Assembly (NCBI GenBank): GCA_947166355.1
Contig: CAMVDX010000003.1
Coordinates: forward strand, 62,001-126,000
Direction: 5' to 3'
Length of the DNA: 64,000 nt
DNA from: an uncultured Treponema sp.
GTDB taxonomy: Bacteria; Spirochaetota; Spirochaetia; Treponematales; Treponemataceae
Below are positions 1-9,076 of this stretch, one piece after another; the stretch's first letter is position 1; the number at the start of each line of letters is the position of its first letter. The position numbers were made by a program, and so were the translations under genes. A model generated the notes under the pieces. That model did not search any database. It was given only the letters and a program-made list of their open reading frames with translations, and was not told where the DNA came from.

Positions 1-43
1 GCGTCATTGCGAGAATGAAGTATTAAACAATGACAGCGATAGA

Positions 44-82
44 CGTCATTGCGAGGAGCCCGTAGGACGACGTGGCAATCCA
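44..82. repeat. Family A palindromic repeat next to helicase stop codon
   Basis: This is a copy of the dispersed element with ends TCATTGCGAG and GGCAATCC that recurs throughout the window. It abuts the stop codon of the minus-strand helicase at 83. A degenerate half copy lies at 1-42. Confidence 0.8.
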
Positions 83-2086
83 TTACATTTTGGCTTTCAA
101 CTGGCCGAGAAAATCTGAAAACATTGCGCCGGTTTCTTCTTCGGTGAGCTGCTTGGGCTCGTGGTATTCTACGAGGTTTGAAGGGATTTCGTCGAGGAAT
201 CGGCTTGGCTCGGTTTCTACGGTCATCTGCTGGTGGCGGCGTTTGCGGCATGCTGAAATAAAAAGCTTGTCGCGCGCACGTGTAATCGCAACATAAAAAA
301 GACGGCGCTCTTCTTCCACGTTGCCGTCGTTTTCTTCTACGGAGCGGGCGTGAGGAATCAGTCCTTCTTCTGCTCCCGCAATAAAAACAACCGGGAACTC
401 CAGGCCTTTTGAAGCGTGAATTGTCATAAGGTTTACCTTTCCCTTGTCGCCTTCGTCGTCGCCGTTGTCGCGGCTCATAAGTGTGATGCGGTTGAGGTAG
501 TTATAAAGATTAGGATTAGGATTATCCGGGTCATTCTCCCAGATTTCCATAAAGCGGATTAAATCTTCTATATTCTTAAGCTTAAAGCGTACAGCCTTTT
601 CTGATTTTGAAAACTCAGTAAGCAGATGATCTTTATAGTTAATGTCTTCTACAAACTGGCGGACCTTTGCTGCAAGACCGCGGCCACTGAGGAGCTTCTG
701 TCGGTTTCCTTCTATAATGTCAACAAAGCTCTGCAGGTCTTCTTTGAGAACATCGCTTGCCTGCGAGGCTTCAGCATGAATCAGATAATCAATTGCATTC
801 CAGAGAGTACAGCCGTTGAGCTGGGCTGCGTCATTCATCAGCTGAATTGCGGCACGGCCAATTCCGCGCCGCGGTGTATTTATAATTCTCAGCAAATTAA
901 TATCATCATCATGATTTGAAATGACACGAAGATAACTGATTACGTCTTTAATTTCCTTGCGCTCAAAAAAAGAAGTTCCGCCACTCATCGTGTATGGAAT
1001 ATTATTCTGCAAAAAGGCTTCTTCTATAAAGCGGCTCTGGGTGTTAGCCCGCATTAACACACCGAAGTCATCGTACTTGCGCTTTTCTTCAACGGCAATT
1101 CCTAGAATGCTTTCGGCAATAAAGTCGGCTTCGTCGGTTTCGTTTTCCGGCATAAAGATTTCGATTGGCTTACCGCCGCCGTTTCCGCTCCAGAGCTTTT
1201 TGTCCTTGCGGTTTGTGTTGTGGCTGATTACGCCGTTTGCGGCTTCGAGGATTGTCTCGGTAGAACGGTAATTCTGCTCCAGGCGGATTTCGGTAACATC
1301 AAAATCCTTTTCAAAATTGATGATATTCTGATAGTCTGCACCACGCCAGGAATAAATGGACTGGTCGTCGTCGCCAACAACAGCAACGTTTTTGTCGGCA
1401 AGCAGATGCATCATTTCGTACTGCTGATGGCTTGTGTCCTGAAACTCATCTACCATGATATACTTGTAACGTTCCCGGTAGCGTGCAAGAACCTCGGGGA
1501 ACTCGCGGAAAAGCTTTATCGGAAGAACTATGAGGTCGTCGAAGTCTACGGCATTATAAAGCTTGAGTCCTTCCTGGTACATTTCGTAAAGCGGACGGTA
1601 CATGTCGTTTGCGGTTTCCCAGTTTTTGCGGCCGGTTTTGATGTTGGAAATAAGGTTTCCGATGGTGTAAATATCCATGGCTTCAGGTGAAAACTTGAGT
1701 TCACGACCACATTCCTTGATAAGAGCTACGCGGTCTGTTTCATCATAAATAGAAAAGTTTTCACGCCAGCCGAGTTTATCAATATCCTGACGGAGAATTT
1801 TTACACCAAAGGCGTGAAAAGTAGAAACAGTAAGGTTCTGTAGTTTCTTTTCTGTGAGTGTTTTAATTCGGTCTGCCATTTCCTTTGCGGCTTTATTTGT
1901 AAAGGTGAGGGCAAGAATTGAGCTTTGTGGAATTCCCTTGTCGAGCATGTGGGCAATTCGGAATGTAATTACGCGGGTTTTGCCGCTGCCTGCACCGGCA
2001 ATAATAAGAATTGCACCATCTGTAGTAGTAACTGCGCGGTATTGCTGAGGATTAAGTTCTTTTTTCAGGGATTCCAAGTCTAGCAT
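83..2086 (-). CDS. UvrD/Rep-family ATP-dependent DNA helicase
   Basis: This is a superfamily 1A 3'-5' DNA helicase that unwinds DNA with ATP during repair or replication restart. All helicase motifs are visible in order: Walker A GAGSGKT near residue 31, DEFQDT (motif II), GDDDQSIYSWRGAD (motif III), LEQNYRST (motif IV), TIHASKGLEFPVVF (motif V) and VAITRARDKL (motif VI). At 667 aa it stops soon after motif VI and lacks the C-terminal Tudor-like domain of PcrA/UvrD, so it looks closer to Rep. A second helicase of the same superfamily lies at 57406-59781 and has that tail. The start MLDLESLKKELNPQQ is the usual family N-terminus. The stop codon touches a dispersed repeat. The choice between rep, pcrA and uvrD cannot be made by eye. 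Confidence 0.93.
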   Translation of the reverse strand: MLDLESLKKELNPQQYRAVTTTDGAILIIAGAGSGKTRVITFRIAHMLDKGIPQSSILALTFTNKAAKEMADRIKTLTEKKLQNLTVSTFHAFGVKILRQDIDKLGWRENFSIYDETDRVALIKECGRELKFSPEAMDIYTIGNLISNIKTGRKNWETANDMYRPLYEMYQEGLKLYNAVDFDDLIVLPIKLFREFPEVLARYRERYKYIMVDEFQDTSHQQYEMMHLLADKNVAVVGDDDQSIYSWRGADYQNIINFEKDFDVTEIRLEQNYRSTETILEAANGVISHNTNRKDKKLWSGNGGGKPIEIFMPENETDEADFIAESILGIAVEEKRKYDDFGVLMRANTQSRFIEEAFLQNNIPYTMSGGTSFFERKEIKDVISYLRVISNHDDDINLLRIINTPRRGIGRAAIQLMNDAAQLNGCTLWNAIDYLIHAEASQASDVLKEDLQSFVDIIEGNRQKLLSGRGLAAKVRQFVEDINYKDHLLTEFSKSEKAVRFKLKNIEDLIRFMEIWENDPDNPNPNLYNYLNRITLMSRDNGDDEGDKGKVNLMTIHASKGLEFPVVFIAGAEEGLIPHARSVEENDGNVEEERRLFYVAITRARDKLFISACRKRRHQQMTVETEPSRFLDEIPSNLVEYHEPKQLTEEETGAMFSDFLGQLKAKM

Positions 2087-2131
2087 AGTCTGAATAATAT
2101 AACAAAATGGAGAAGTTTACTCAATAAAAAT

Positions 2132-2262
2132 GGATTGCTTCGCTACGCTCGCAATGACGTTATAATATCGCTGCGCTCGCAATGACGTTATAATATCGCT
2201 ACGCTCGCAAGGCCGACAAATAAGGTCATTGCGAGGAGCCCTTTGGGCGACGAAGCAATCCA
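2132..2262. repeat. Cluster of family A repeats
   Basis: About three partial units (GGATTGCTTCG ... GCAATGACG, then repeated CGCTCGCAATGACG with a 25-bp step) and one inverted unit (GTCATTGCGAGGAGCC ... GAAGCAATCC) fill the gap between the divergent helicase and hexokinase genes. The hexokinase promoter starts just beyond the cluster. Confidence 0.85.
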
Positions 2263-2271
2263 TAATATCGT

Positions 2272-2300
2272 TTGCTTTTAACAAGAAATCCTTGTATAAT
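2272..2300 (+). promoter_or_regulatory. Promoter of hexokinase gene
   Basis: There is a TTGCTT box at 2272-2277, a 17-bp spacer and a perfect TATAAT at 2295-2300. The expected transcription start near 2307 leaves a leader of about 25 nt with an AGGAAAA Shine-Dalgarno before the ATG at 2332. It may also drive the flagellar genes downstream, as no terminator is visible between them. Confidence 0.65.
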
Positions 2301-2331
2301 ATATGCAACAAAAAACAAACAGGAAAATAAA

Positions 2332-3621
2332 ATGAATAATCAGGTTAGTGCTTTTCTTTCGGCACATAATTTTGTAAATCACGTTGATGTACTTACTGTG
2401 GCGCAGGCAATTCTTTTTGATATGCGCAAGGGCTTAAAAAAAGAAGGTGCAGATGAAGATATGATTCGTACCTTCTGTAATCCGCCGGAAAAATCAGCTA
2501 AAAATCAGAGTGTAATTGTAATTGATGCCGGCGGAACTAACTTCCGTTCCTGCCTTGTTACCTTTGATGCTGATGGTCAGGCTCAGATTTCTGAAATGGA
2601 AAAGACCCGCATGCCTGGCGTTGAAAAAGAGCTTAATCGCAAAGAATTTTTTAATCAGATTGCAGATAATCTTGAACATTTGAAAAATAAAGCTGACAGG
2701 ATAGGTTTCTGTTTTTCATATCCTATGGAGATTCAGGAAGATGGAGACGGTATTCTTCTGGGCTTCTCTAAGGAAGTAAAAGCTCCGGAAGTTGTAGGTT
2801 CAAAGGTTGGTGAATGTCTTAAGGCTGCACTTGCTGAACGCGGCTGGAATACAATTAAACGAATTACCCTTTGTAATGATACTGTTGCGGCTCTTCTTGC
2901 AGGAGCTGCCTGTGCTACTGATGGAGATAAATATTCTTCAAACATCGGTTTCATTCTTGGAACCGGTATGAATGCGGCTTATATTCAGCCTGACTGTGAC
3001 TGCTGCAAAATCAAAAAACAGATTGTTGTTTGCGAAAGCGGAAAGTTCCTTCGCGTAAACCGTTCTGATTTTGATGTTGATTTTGATAAAACTACAGTAA
3101 AGCCTGGAACCTTCTTCCTTGAAAAACTCTGTTCGGGTGCATATCTTGGTCCTGTTTCCTGGTTTGCACTTAAGGCAGCTGCTAAAGACGGTCTTTTTAC
3201 AGAAAAAACTGCGGCGGCAATTAATGGTCTTGAAACTCTTACACTCATCGAAATGGATAAATTCCTTCATCATCCATATAATAAAGACAGTGTATTGGGT
3301 AAAATTGCCTGCGAGACTGCAAGTGATGAAGATGTAGATAAAATGTTCCAGATTCTGGATGCAATTGCCGAGCGTTCTGCACGTTATTCTGCGGCAATTC
3401 TTACGGCTTGTGCTGTTCAGACTGGTGAAGGAAAGAATGCAGCTAAACCTGTCTGTATTTTGTGCGACGGAACTACATTCTTCAAGACTTACAAGGTTCG
3501 TGAACGTGTTTACGGTTATCTTGATGAAGTCCTCACCCGACAGCTTGGAATTTTCTGGGATATTGTATCTTGTGATAATGATATTACACTGGGTGCGGCA
3601 ATTAGCGGCTTGATTGACTAA
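2332..3621 (+). CDS. hxk: Hexokinase
   Basis: This enzyme phosphorylates glucose and related hexoses with ATP in the cytosol at the entry to glycolysis. It is a eukaryotic-like hexokinase of the type found in treponemes. The sequence shows phosphate-1 motif IDAGGTNFRS (residues 64-73), the sugar-binding region FSYPMEI, the catalytic stretch LCNDTVAALL, and the adenosine region FILGTGMNAAY. Length is 429 aa from the ATG at 2332. A reading frame open from 2272 is not credible because it would start inside the -35/-10 promoter. Downstream, flbB begins only 22 nt after the stop, on the same strand, so hexokinase and the flagellar genes flbB-fliK-flgD-flgE may share a transcript. Confidence 0.9.
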   Translation: MNNQVSAFLSAHNFVNHVDVLTVAQAILFDMRKGLKKEGADEDMIRTFCNPPEKSAKNQSVIVIDAGGTNFRSCLVTFDADGQAQISEMEKTRMPGVEKELNRKEFFNQIADNLEHLKNKADRIGFCFSYPMEIQEDGDGILLGFSKEVKAPEVVGSKVGECLKAALAERGWNTIKRITLCNDTVAALLAGAACATDGDKYSSNIGFILGTGMNAAYIQPDCDCCKIKKQIVVCESGKFLRVNRSDFDVDFDKTTVKPGTFFLEKLCSGAYLGPVSWFALKAAAKDGLFTEKTAAAINGLETLTLIEMDKFLHHPYNKDSVLGKIACETASDEDVDKMFQILDAIAERSARYSAAILTACAVQTGEGKNAAKPVCILCDGTTFFKTYKVRERVYGYLDEVLTRQLGIFWDIVSCDNDITLGAAISGLID

Positions 3622-3643
3622 GGGGTAAGATCGAGGGGGAAAT

Positions 3644-4273
3644 ATGTCTTTCAAAAAGTCTTTGGGGAAAACTTTTGTTCTATTAATTATCATTCTCATT
3701 CTTCTGGCAGGTGGACTTTTATGGTTCGATTATCTTGGTGTAGTTCATGTAAAATCGGTTTTTGCGCCTGCTTATAAGATTTTGAAAAAAGCCCCTCAAA
3801 CCTCTTCTACCGCTACGCAGTCACGCCCCCTTGTGGCAAATCTTGATGAAGACAGACTTAAAAAACAGCGTGAAGCTCTCGACATTTTTAAGGAAGAACT
3901 CGATAAACGCGAAACTGATATTCAGGCCGTAGAAAAGCAGAATGAACAGGTTAGTGCAGAGCTTGCAGAGCGTGAAAAAAATCAGGAAGAGCGAGAAAAA
4001 ACATTTAACCTGAAAGTAAAAAAATACGATGATAAGAATATAAACGTTGAACAGATTGCTAAAAATCTGAATGGCATGAGGCCTGAAGCAGCGGTTAACA
4101 TTCTTGTTGCGATGGATGATCAGACAGTTATAGACGTCCTTCGCAAAGTCGAAGAGATTGCGGCCGCAGAAGGATCCTCGTCTATGGGTTCATACTGGCT
4201 TTCGTTAATGCCGTCTGACCGGGCTGCAGAAATACAGCGGAAGATGCTTAGTAAGCCGGAGTCCCTCGACTAA
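3644..4273 (+). CDS. flbB: Flagellar collar protein FlbB (MotE-like)
   Basis: This is a 209-aa protein with one N-terminal membrane anchor (about residues 9-30), a charged coiled coil (about 66-125) and a C-terminal helical domain resembling the MgtE-N/MotE fold (MRPEAAVNILVAMDD ... PSDRAAEIQRKM). In Borrelia, FlbB is a periplasmic component of the collar around the flagellar motor that helps stator assembly. Identification rests on this domain order and on position directly before fliK-flgD-flgE, the conserved spirochaetal order. The Shine-Dalgarno is GAGGGGGAA before ATG. It is odd that hexokinase, not fliJ, lies upstream. Confidence 0.82.
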   Translation: MSFKKSLGKTFVLLIIILILLAGGLLWFDYLGVVHVKSVFAPAYKILKKAPQTSSTATQSRPLVANLDEDRLKKQREALDIFKEELDKRETDIQAVEKQNEQVSAELAEREKNQEEREKTFNLKVKKYDDKNINVEQIAKNLNGMRPEAAVNILVAMDDQTVIDVLRKVEEIAAAEGSSSMGSYWLSLMPSDRAAEIQRKMLSKPESLD

Positions 4274-4282
4274 CATTCAGTG

Positions 4283-4315
4283 GGCAAATCTTCAACGCTT
4301 AAAAGGAGATTTGCC
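4283..4315 (+). promoter_or_regulatory. Hairpin over the fliK ribosome-binding site
   Basis: A perfect 9-bp inverted repeat, GGCAAATCT (4283-4291) and AGATTTGCC (4307-4315), encloses a 15-nt loop. The Shine-Dalgarno AAGGAG (4303-4308) lies at the loop/stem boundary, and the 3' arm lies between it and the GTG start at 4318. If it folds, it should limit translation of fliK. There is no T-run, so it is not a terminator. Confidence 0.55.
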
Positions 4316-4317
4316 AA

Positions 4318-5721
4318 GTGTCATATCAGGCAATCACAGATATCATCGTAAATCAGTCTCAGTTACAGGATTTTCAGTTATCTGCAACAGTAAAAGATTC
4401 TCCCACACAACAGCCTTCGGTTTCGTTTTCCGATATTCTTACATCTTATAATCAGGAAAATTCGACAGAAGAAACAAAAACTGTTGAACAGAAAGAGACT
4501 TCTGATACAGTTAAAACAGAAAACGTTGAAAAATCTGAAAAAACTTCTGATTCTCAGGTTGTAAAAGACAATAAAACCGAAGAAAATGAAGAGCAGACCG
4601 TAGAAAAGACAGATTTTAAGGTTACAGACACCAGAATCGATGATAAAAAAGAAATTAAAAATAGATTTGCTGCAAAAAATGAGAATTCTGCAGAAATTAA
4701 AAACACAGAAGATCTGTCTGGTTCTGTAAAAAAAGCAGAAAAAAATGTAAAGGACTTAAAGAAAGACAAAAAACTTTCTGAAAAGGATTTTTCTCGTCTG
4801 GAAGAGCTTGCCGGTAAGGTTGAAGCTGATGGTGCAGACAGCTCAAAACTTTCTGAACTTACTAAAAAATCTGTTAATACAGAAAAAAAATCAGCTGCTT
4901 CAAAAAATAATGATGATGAAATTGATTTGAAAATAAATAATGATTCATCAATGCAGTTTTCGTTAAATGAAACAACCGGCGATAATTCGGCACAGACTTC
5001 TAATTTTGATTTTTCTGGTGGTGAAGAAAAGAGTAAAAAACAGTTTACCCTAGATAAGGAAGGAAAAATCACAGTAGAAGATCTGCGTACAAAGCCAGAA
5101 ATTCAAAATGAAACCGAACAGACAAAAAAGCCTCTGGTTAAAGCTTCTGAAGTAAAGCTTACTAATGAGAATACTGCCGTTATGAGTGTTGAACTTAATC
5201 CGAATGCGGAAGCTGATGTTCTTTCTCTAAATACTCAGACGGCGGCAAGTACGGGCTCAAACTTTCAGGCAATGCTTTCTAATCAGTTGACAAATGTTGC
5301 GCCTGAGTTTGTAAAGGCCGGTAATCTTGTGCTTAAAGATAATAATCAGGGAACAATTAATCTTATTTTACATCCGGATGATTTAGGAAATGTAAAGATT
5401 CATCTGTCTCTGGATGGAAAAAATTTAAGCGGTCATATTACGGTTGCAACAAAAGAAGCTCTGCAGGTTTTTAAAGATAATGCTGAAACTCTCAGAGAGG
5501 CATTTATAAAGAGTGGTTTTGACGGAGCCAGTTTTGATGTCGCAATGAACAATGGCGGTTCATTCAATCAGAATATGGATTTCGGCAGCCAGGATGATGG
5601 TACAAGTTTGTTTGCGAAACGTGTTTATGGAAACTCGGCTGGGGGGCTTAGTGCCGAGGTTGATGATGTCTTTGAAAATATCGAAGATATCTCAAATTAT
5701 TCTGTAAACATCGTTGCGTAA
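4318..5721 (+). CDS. fliK: Flagellar hook-length control protein FliK (Tap1)
   Basis: This secreted molecular ruler sets hook length and switches export specificity; loss of the T. denticola orthologue tap1 gives elongated hooks. The first ~300 residues are low-complexity, Lys/Glu/Ser-rich and probably disordered. The C-terminal ~120 residues match the conserved hook-length domain (INLILHPDDLGNVKIHLSLD, then LREAFIKSGFDGASFDV). Length is 467 aa. The start is GTG with AAGGAG 9 nt upstream. It sits between flbB and flgD as in other spirochaetes. A strong hairpin overlaps its ribosome-binding site, which fits the low amounts needed of such a ruler (inference). Confidence 0.88.
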   Translation: MSYQAITDIIVNQSQLQDFQLSATVKDSPTQQPSVSFSDILTSYNQENSTEETKTVEQKETSDTVKTENVEKSEKTSDSQVVKDNKTEENEEQTVEKTDFKVTDTRIDDKKEIKNRFAAKNENSAEIKNTEDLSGSVKKAEKNVKDLKKDKKLSEKDFSRLEELAGKVEADGADSSKLSELTKKSVNTEKKSAASKNNDDEIDLKINNDSSMQFSLNETTGDNSAQTSNFDFSGGEEKSKKQFTLDKEGKITVEDLRTKPEIQNETEQTKKPLVKASEVKLTNENTAVMSVELNPNAEADVLSLNTQTAASTGSNFQAMLSNQLTNVAPEFVKAGNLVLKDNNQGTINLILHPDDLGNVKIHLSLDGKNLSGHITVATKEALQVFKDNAETLREAFIKSGFDGASFDVAMNNGGSFNQNMDFGSQDDGTSLFAKRVYGNSAGGLSAEVDDVFENIEDISNYSVNIVA

Positions 5722-5750
5722 ATTGACGATAGTAAAAAAGATCCCCGGGT

Positions 5751-5838
5751 CAAGCCCGAGGATGACAGAGTCGGGGGCAATCCCGAGGATGACAGAGAAA
5801 CAAATATGTCATTCCCGGGCTTGCCCCGGGAATCTATA
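5751..5838. repeat. Family D repeats (CCCGGG type) between fliK and flgD
   Basis: Two direct partial copies (TCCCCGGGTCAAGCCCGAGG and a variant), each ending in ATGACAGAG, are followed by one inverted copy (GTCATTCCCGGGCTTG ... GGGAATCT). The element lies inside the flagellar operon without any T-run, so it is unlikely to stop transcription fully. Confidence 0.8.
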
Positions 5839-5862
5839 AAAAACGGTGATTAAGGAGAAATG

Positions 5863-6324
5863 ATGGAACTACTTAGCACACAAAACAGCATAAACACTCA
5901 GATGAGTGCGGGCGAAAAGTTTGCCGTTGAAAATGCGGTAAACACTTATAATAAATCGCTCGTAGTTGAAGGAAGGAAAACTTCCAATGAATTAGGAAAG
6001 GATGATTTTCTGAAGCTGCTTATTACCCAGCTGCAGAACCAGGATCCGACAAGCCCTATGGAAAATACAGAATTTATTTCCCAGATGGCTCAGTTCAGTT
6101 CTCTGGAACAGATGACAAACATGAGTTCATCCTTTGCAAAAATGGCAGCTTTTATTAACAGCTCAGAAGCGGCTGCTACACTTGGTAAGACAGTTGAACT
6201 GGATATTGGTGATACTGCCGTTCAGGGAATTGTGGAAGGGGCAACCAGAGGGGAAAATCCACAGGTTCTTGTGAACGGTATGTATTACAGCATGGATAAA
6301 ATAAAAGCGATTTACGCTGACTAA
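5863..6324 (+). CDS. flgD: Flagellar hook scaffolding protein FlgD
   Basis: This hook-cap protein is needed for polymerisation of FlgE into the hook. The diagnostic N-terminal stretch is present ([20 protein letters not shown], then [19 protein letters not shown]), followed by a short C-terminal part ([15 protein letters not shown] ... [13 protein letters not shown]). At 153 aa it is short, as in other spirochaetes. Two ATGs lie in tandem at 5860 and 5863. The second is chosen because AGGAG at 5853-5857 is only 2 nt from the first but 5 nt from the second. It follows fliK and precedes flgE by 25 nt. Confidence 0.92.
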   Translation: MELLSTQNSINTQMSAGEKFAVENAVNTYNKSLVVEGRKTSNELGKDDFLKLLITQLQNQDPTSPMENTEFISQMAQFSSLEQMTNMSSSFAKMAAFINSSEAAATLGKTVELDIGDTAVQGIVEGATRGENPQVLVNGMYYSMDKIKAIYAD

Positions 6325-6349
6325 TGGGTAGGAAGGAAGGATTTAGCAT

Positions 6350-7741
6350 ATGATGAGATCACTTTATTCTGGAGTTTCAGGACTTCAGAATCACCAGACA
6401 CGAATGGACGTAATTGGTAACAACATTTCGAACGTGAACACAAACGGTTTTAAACGCGGACGTGTTAACTTCCAGGATATGATTAGTCAGCAGATGTCGG
6501 GAGCTGCAAAGCCAACTGACGAGCTTGGTGGTGTAAACCCTAAGGAAGTTGGACTTGGTATGACCATTGCCTCAATTGACAATGTTTTCACTCAGGGTAA
6601 CCTGCAGTCTACCGGTGTTTCAACCGACCTCGCAATTCAGGGAAACGGCTTCTTCCTGCTTAAGAGTGGAGAGGAGTCATTCTATACTCGTAACGGTTCT
6701 TTTGGATTGGATCGTGACGGAACTCTTGTAAACCCTGCAAACGGTATGCGTGTTCAGGGCTGGATGGCTGATGAAGTAAACGGACAGATGCTTGTTAGCA
6801 CAGCCGCTACTCCTGAAGATCTTATTATTCCTGTAGGTTCAAAAGACCCTGCTAAGGAAACAACAAACGTAAACTTTGCCTGCAACCTGAACAAGAACAC
6901 ACCGGAAATTGCTGAAGGTGCAAGTGCAGATGATATTTATAAAGGAACCTGGGGAACTGAACAGAAGATTTATGACAGCTTTGGAAACGAGCACATGCTT
7001 TCTGTTTCTTTCCGCCGTGTAGTTGGAAATCCAAATCAGTGGGAAGCTACTGTTTTGATTGATGCAGACAATGCTGATTATACTCAGACTCGCGTAGGCC
7101 TTGGAACAACAGACGGAATGGGAAATACTTTCCTTGTAAACTTTGATAATTATGGTGCATTACAGTCTGTAAGCGATACAGCTGGAAACATATCTAATCC
7201 TGAAGGTCAGGTTGTAATTCAGACCTCTTTTGCAGTTGCTGAATCAAATCCTGATGGAGAAGGAAATCCTTACCGCCAGACATTGAACATTAATCTTGGA
7301 ACAATCGGAAGCTTTAAGGATACAATTACACAGTCCGCTTCAAAGTCTACAACAAAGGCTTTCTATCAGGACGGATACACAATGGGTTATCTTGATAACT
7401 TCAAGATTGACTCAAGCGGAATTATTACCGGTGTTTATTCTAACGGTACAAACCGCACAATCGGTCAGATTGCTCTTGCAAGCTTTGCAAACGACCGTGG
7501 TCTTGAAAAAGCCGGTGACAATACTTACGTTGAATCAAACAACTCTGGTATGGCTCGCATTGGTGAATCGGGAGTTGCCGGAAAAGGTACTTTGATGGCC
7601 GGTGCTTTGGAAATGTCAAACGTTGATTTGTCTGAACAGATGACTGATATGATCGTAACACAGCGTGGTTTCCAGTCTAACGCTAAGACAATTCAGACAG
7701 CAGATACCTTGCTTGAAACTGTATTGAGCTTGAAGCGATAG
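6350..7741 (+). CDS. flgE: Flagellar hook protein FlgE
   Basis: This protein polymerises to form the hook that joins the periplasmic flagellum to the motor. The N-terminus [20 protein letters not shown] and the asparagine-rich [13 protein letters not shown] motif are typical, and the C-terminus ([20 protein letters not shown]) is the conserved helix. Length is 463 aa. Counting from the first ATG puts Lys at 165 and Cys at 178, the same numbers as the residues that form the lysinoalanine cross-link in T. denticola FlgE. This supports both the start and a cross-linked hook. The Shine-Dalgarno is GGAAGGAAGGA. A strong terminator follows, so motA/motB are not part of this operon. Confidence 0.95.
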   Translation: MMRSLYSGVSGLQNHQTRMDVIGNNISNVNTNGFKRGRVNFQDMISQQMSGAAKPTDELGGVNPKEVGLGMTIASIDNVFTQGNLQSTGVSTDLAIQGNGFFLLKSGEESFYTRNGSFGLDRDGTLVNPANGMRVQGWMADEVNGQMLVSTAATPEDLIIPVGSKDPAKETTNVNFACNLNKNTPEIAEGASADDIYKGTWGTEQKIYDSFGNEHMLSVSFRRVVGNPNQWEATVLIDADNADYTQTRVGLGTTDGMGNTFLVNFDNYGALQSVSDTAGNISNPEGQVVIQTSFAVAESNPDGEGNPYRQTLNINLGTIGSFKDTITQSASKSTTKAFYQDGYTMGYLDNFKIDSSGIITGVYSNGTNRTIGQIALASFANDRGLEKAGDNTYVESNNSGMARIGESGVAGKGTLMAGALEMSNVDLSEQMTDMIVTQRGFQSNAKTIQTADTLLETVLSLKR

Positions 7742-7749
7742 ATCTAAGC

Positions 7750-7774
7750 GGTGGTTGAGCCTGTCGAAACCACC
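7750..7774. repeat. Family B repeat (GGTGGTTGAG / CGAAACCACC)
   Basis: This is one 25-bp copy of the element with arms GGTGGTTGAG and CGAAACCACC, placed directly after the flgE stop codon and before its terminator. Confidence 0.85.
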
Positions 7775-7796
7775 ATAATTAAGAGTAAAAAATTAT

Positions 7797-7835
7797 AGCC
7801 CCGGGCGGTAATCCATCAACCACCCGGGGCTTTTT
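7797..7835 (+). terminator. Terminator of the flbB-flgE operon
   Basis: The arm AGCCCCGGGCGG (7797-7808) pairs with CCACCCGGGGCT (7820-7831) with one mismatch, followed by TTTTT. It ends the flagellar transcript after flgE. Confidence 0.9.
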
Positions 7836-7839
7836 ATAT

Positions 7840-8055
7840 GGATTGCTTCGTCGCTACGCTCCTCGCAATGACGTAAAGTCTTCGGCGTCGCAATGACACA
7901 AAATCTATGGCGTCGCAATGACAAAGCCACGGCCTCTCAATGACGTAAAGTCTTCGACATGGCGATGACACAAAATCTACGGCCTCGCAATGACACAAAG
8001 CCACGGCGTCGCAATAACGAAACGTCTTCGTCATTGCGAGCGTAGCGAAGCAATC
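7840..8055. repeat. Array of degenerate family A repeats
   Basis: About eight shortened units of the pattern GGC(G/C)TCGCAATGACACAAA are spaced 25-30 bp apart and bracketed by more complete ends (GGATTGCTTCG at the left, GAGCGTAGCGAAGCAATC at the right). The whole 216 bp holds no gene. It separates flgE from the convergent ankyrin gene and reaches to within a few bases of that gene's stop codon. Confidence 0.8.
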
Positions 8056-8057
8056 TA

Positions 8058-8966
8058 TTATATACTCTTATGATATGGCTCCAGAATCTCGACCAGTTTC
8101 TGCTTTTTAAACAGTACTGCATAATTGTAGGCACTCATTCCCATCATATCTTTTACATCGGGATCGGCACCGTTTTCTGCAAGAAGCTTTACAAGTGATT
8201 CACGGTTTGCACCTACTGCGAGAATCAGATTATTCTGTCCTTCTTTATTTATTGTGTTAAGATTTGCACCTTTGGAAATCAGATATTTTGTAATTTTTTC
8301 ATTTCCACGCCAGACTGCATCCATAACAGCTGTATAGCCGCGGTCTTCTGAGACGGCATTAATATCTGCTCCAAGTTCATAAATCATCTGTACAAAATCA
8401 AAGTTATCGTTGCGGCAGGCAATGTTCAGCATTGGAGTTCCAAGATCATCGCGGGAATTAATGCTCATACCAGCTGCAAGGAATTCATGAACAACCTCAG
8501 GTTTGTTTTTAGCGATGTAATTTCCAAAGCAGTCTGTAGTATACGGGATTCCACGATCAAGAAGATGCTTTTTTGCAAGCCGCATACTTGCTTCATCTGC
8601 AAGCTTGTTGTACTTCTTTTTAAGTGTATTGAAAATATCATCTGCGGTCTTGCAGCCAATACCGATATCTTTTCCGAAAAGCAAATCTTCATAAAGAAGT
8701 TTAATATTTGTTAATACAGGAATTTCTTCTGAAGCAAAAAAACCAAAAACTGTTGAAAGTCCTGCTCCAAGTGAGGCTGTAATTTCTTTTTCATTATTTG
8801 CATAAATAATGCAGGCAGCAATATTATTTAACTGCTTTTTATTTGATTTAAGAGCTTCCAGTGAAAGTGATGAAGAAATAACTTTATCTTTCTTATTACT
8901 TGTGCTTAAAAAATCTATACAATTTTTACCGAGCTCTTCATTATTTGTCAGAATTAACCATTTCAT
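8058..8966 (-). CDS. Ankyrin-repeat protein
   Basis: This is a 302-aa protein without signal peptide or membrane segment, so probably cytosolic. The C-terminal half has about four ankyrin repeats with visible consensus pieces: GTPMLNIACRNDNFDFVQMI, GYTAVMDAVWRGNEKITKYL, GQNNLILAVGANRESLVKLL and GMSAYNYAVLFKKQKLVEIL. Ankyrin repeats bind other proteins; the partner is unknown. The N-terminal ~120 residues (starting MKWLILTNNEELGKN) are not recognised by eye and look alpha/beta. It is monocistronic, between a repeat array and the divergent GHKL gene. Confidence 0.85.
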   Translation of the reverse strand: MKWLILTNNEELGKNCIDFLSTSNKKDKVISSSLSLEALKSNKKQLNNIAACIIYANNEKEITASLGAGLSTVFGFFASEEIPVLTNIKLLYEDLLFGKDIGIGCKTADDIFNTLKKKYNKLADEASMRLAKKHLLDRGIPYTTDCFGNYIAKNKPEVVHEFLAAGMSINSRDDLGTPMLNIACRNDNFDFVQMIYELGADINAVSEDRGYTAVMDAVWRGNEKITKYLISKGANLNTINKEGQNNLILAVGANRESLVKLLAENGADPDVKDMMGMSAYNYAVLFKKQKLVEILEPYHKSI

Positions 8967-9076
8967 GTGTATAATATATTTTATTGTACGTAGGAAGATA
9001 ATGCAAGAAAAAAAATGATAAAAAAATATTAATTTTTTTTCTTTTCAATACACTTTTTATAATTTATAATATAGTA

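Noticed and set aside
2272..2331. N-terminal extension of hexokinase starting at a TTG at 2272
   Set aside because: The extension would begin inside the -35/-10 promoter, and the ATG at 2332 has a Shine-Dalgarno and gives the normal family start.
2938..3699. 253-aa frame antisense to hexokinase
   Set aside because: It is a shadow of the hexokinase coding frame: it has no ribosome-binding site and no family resemblance.
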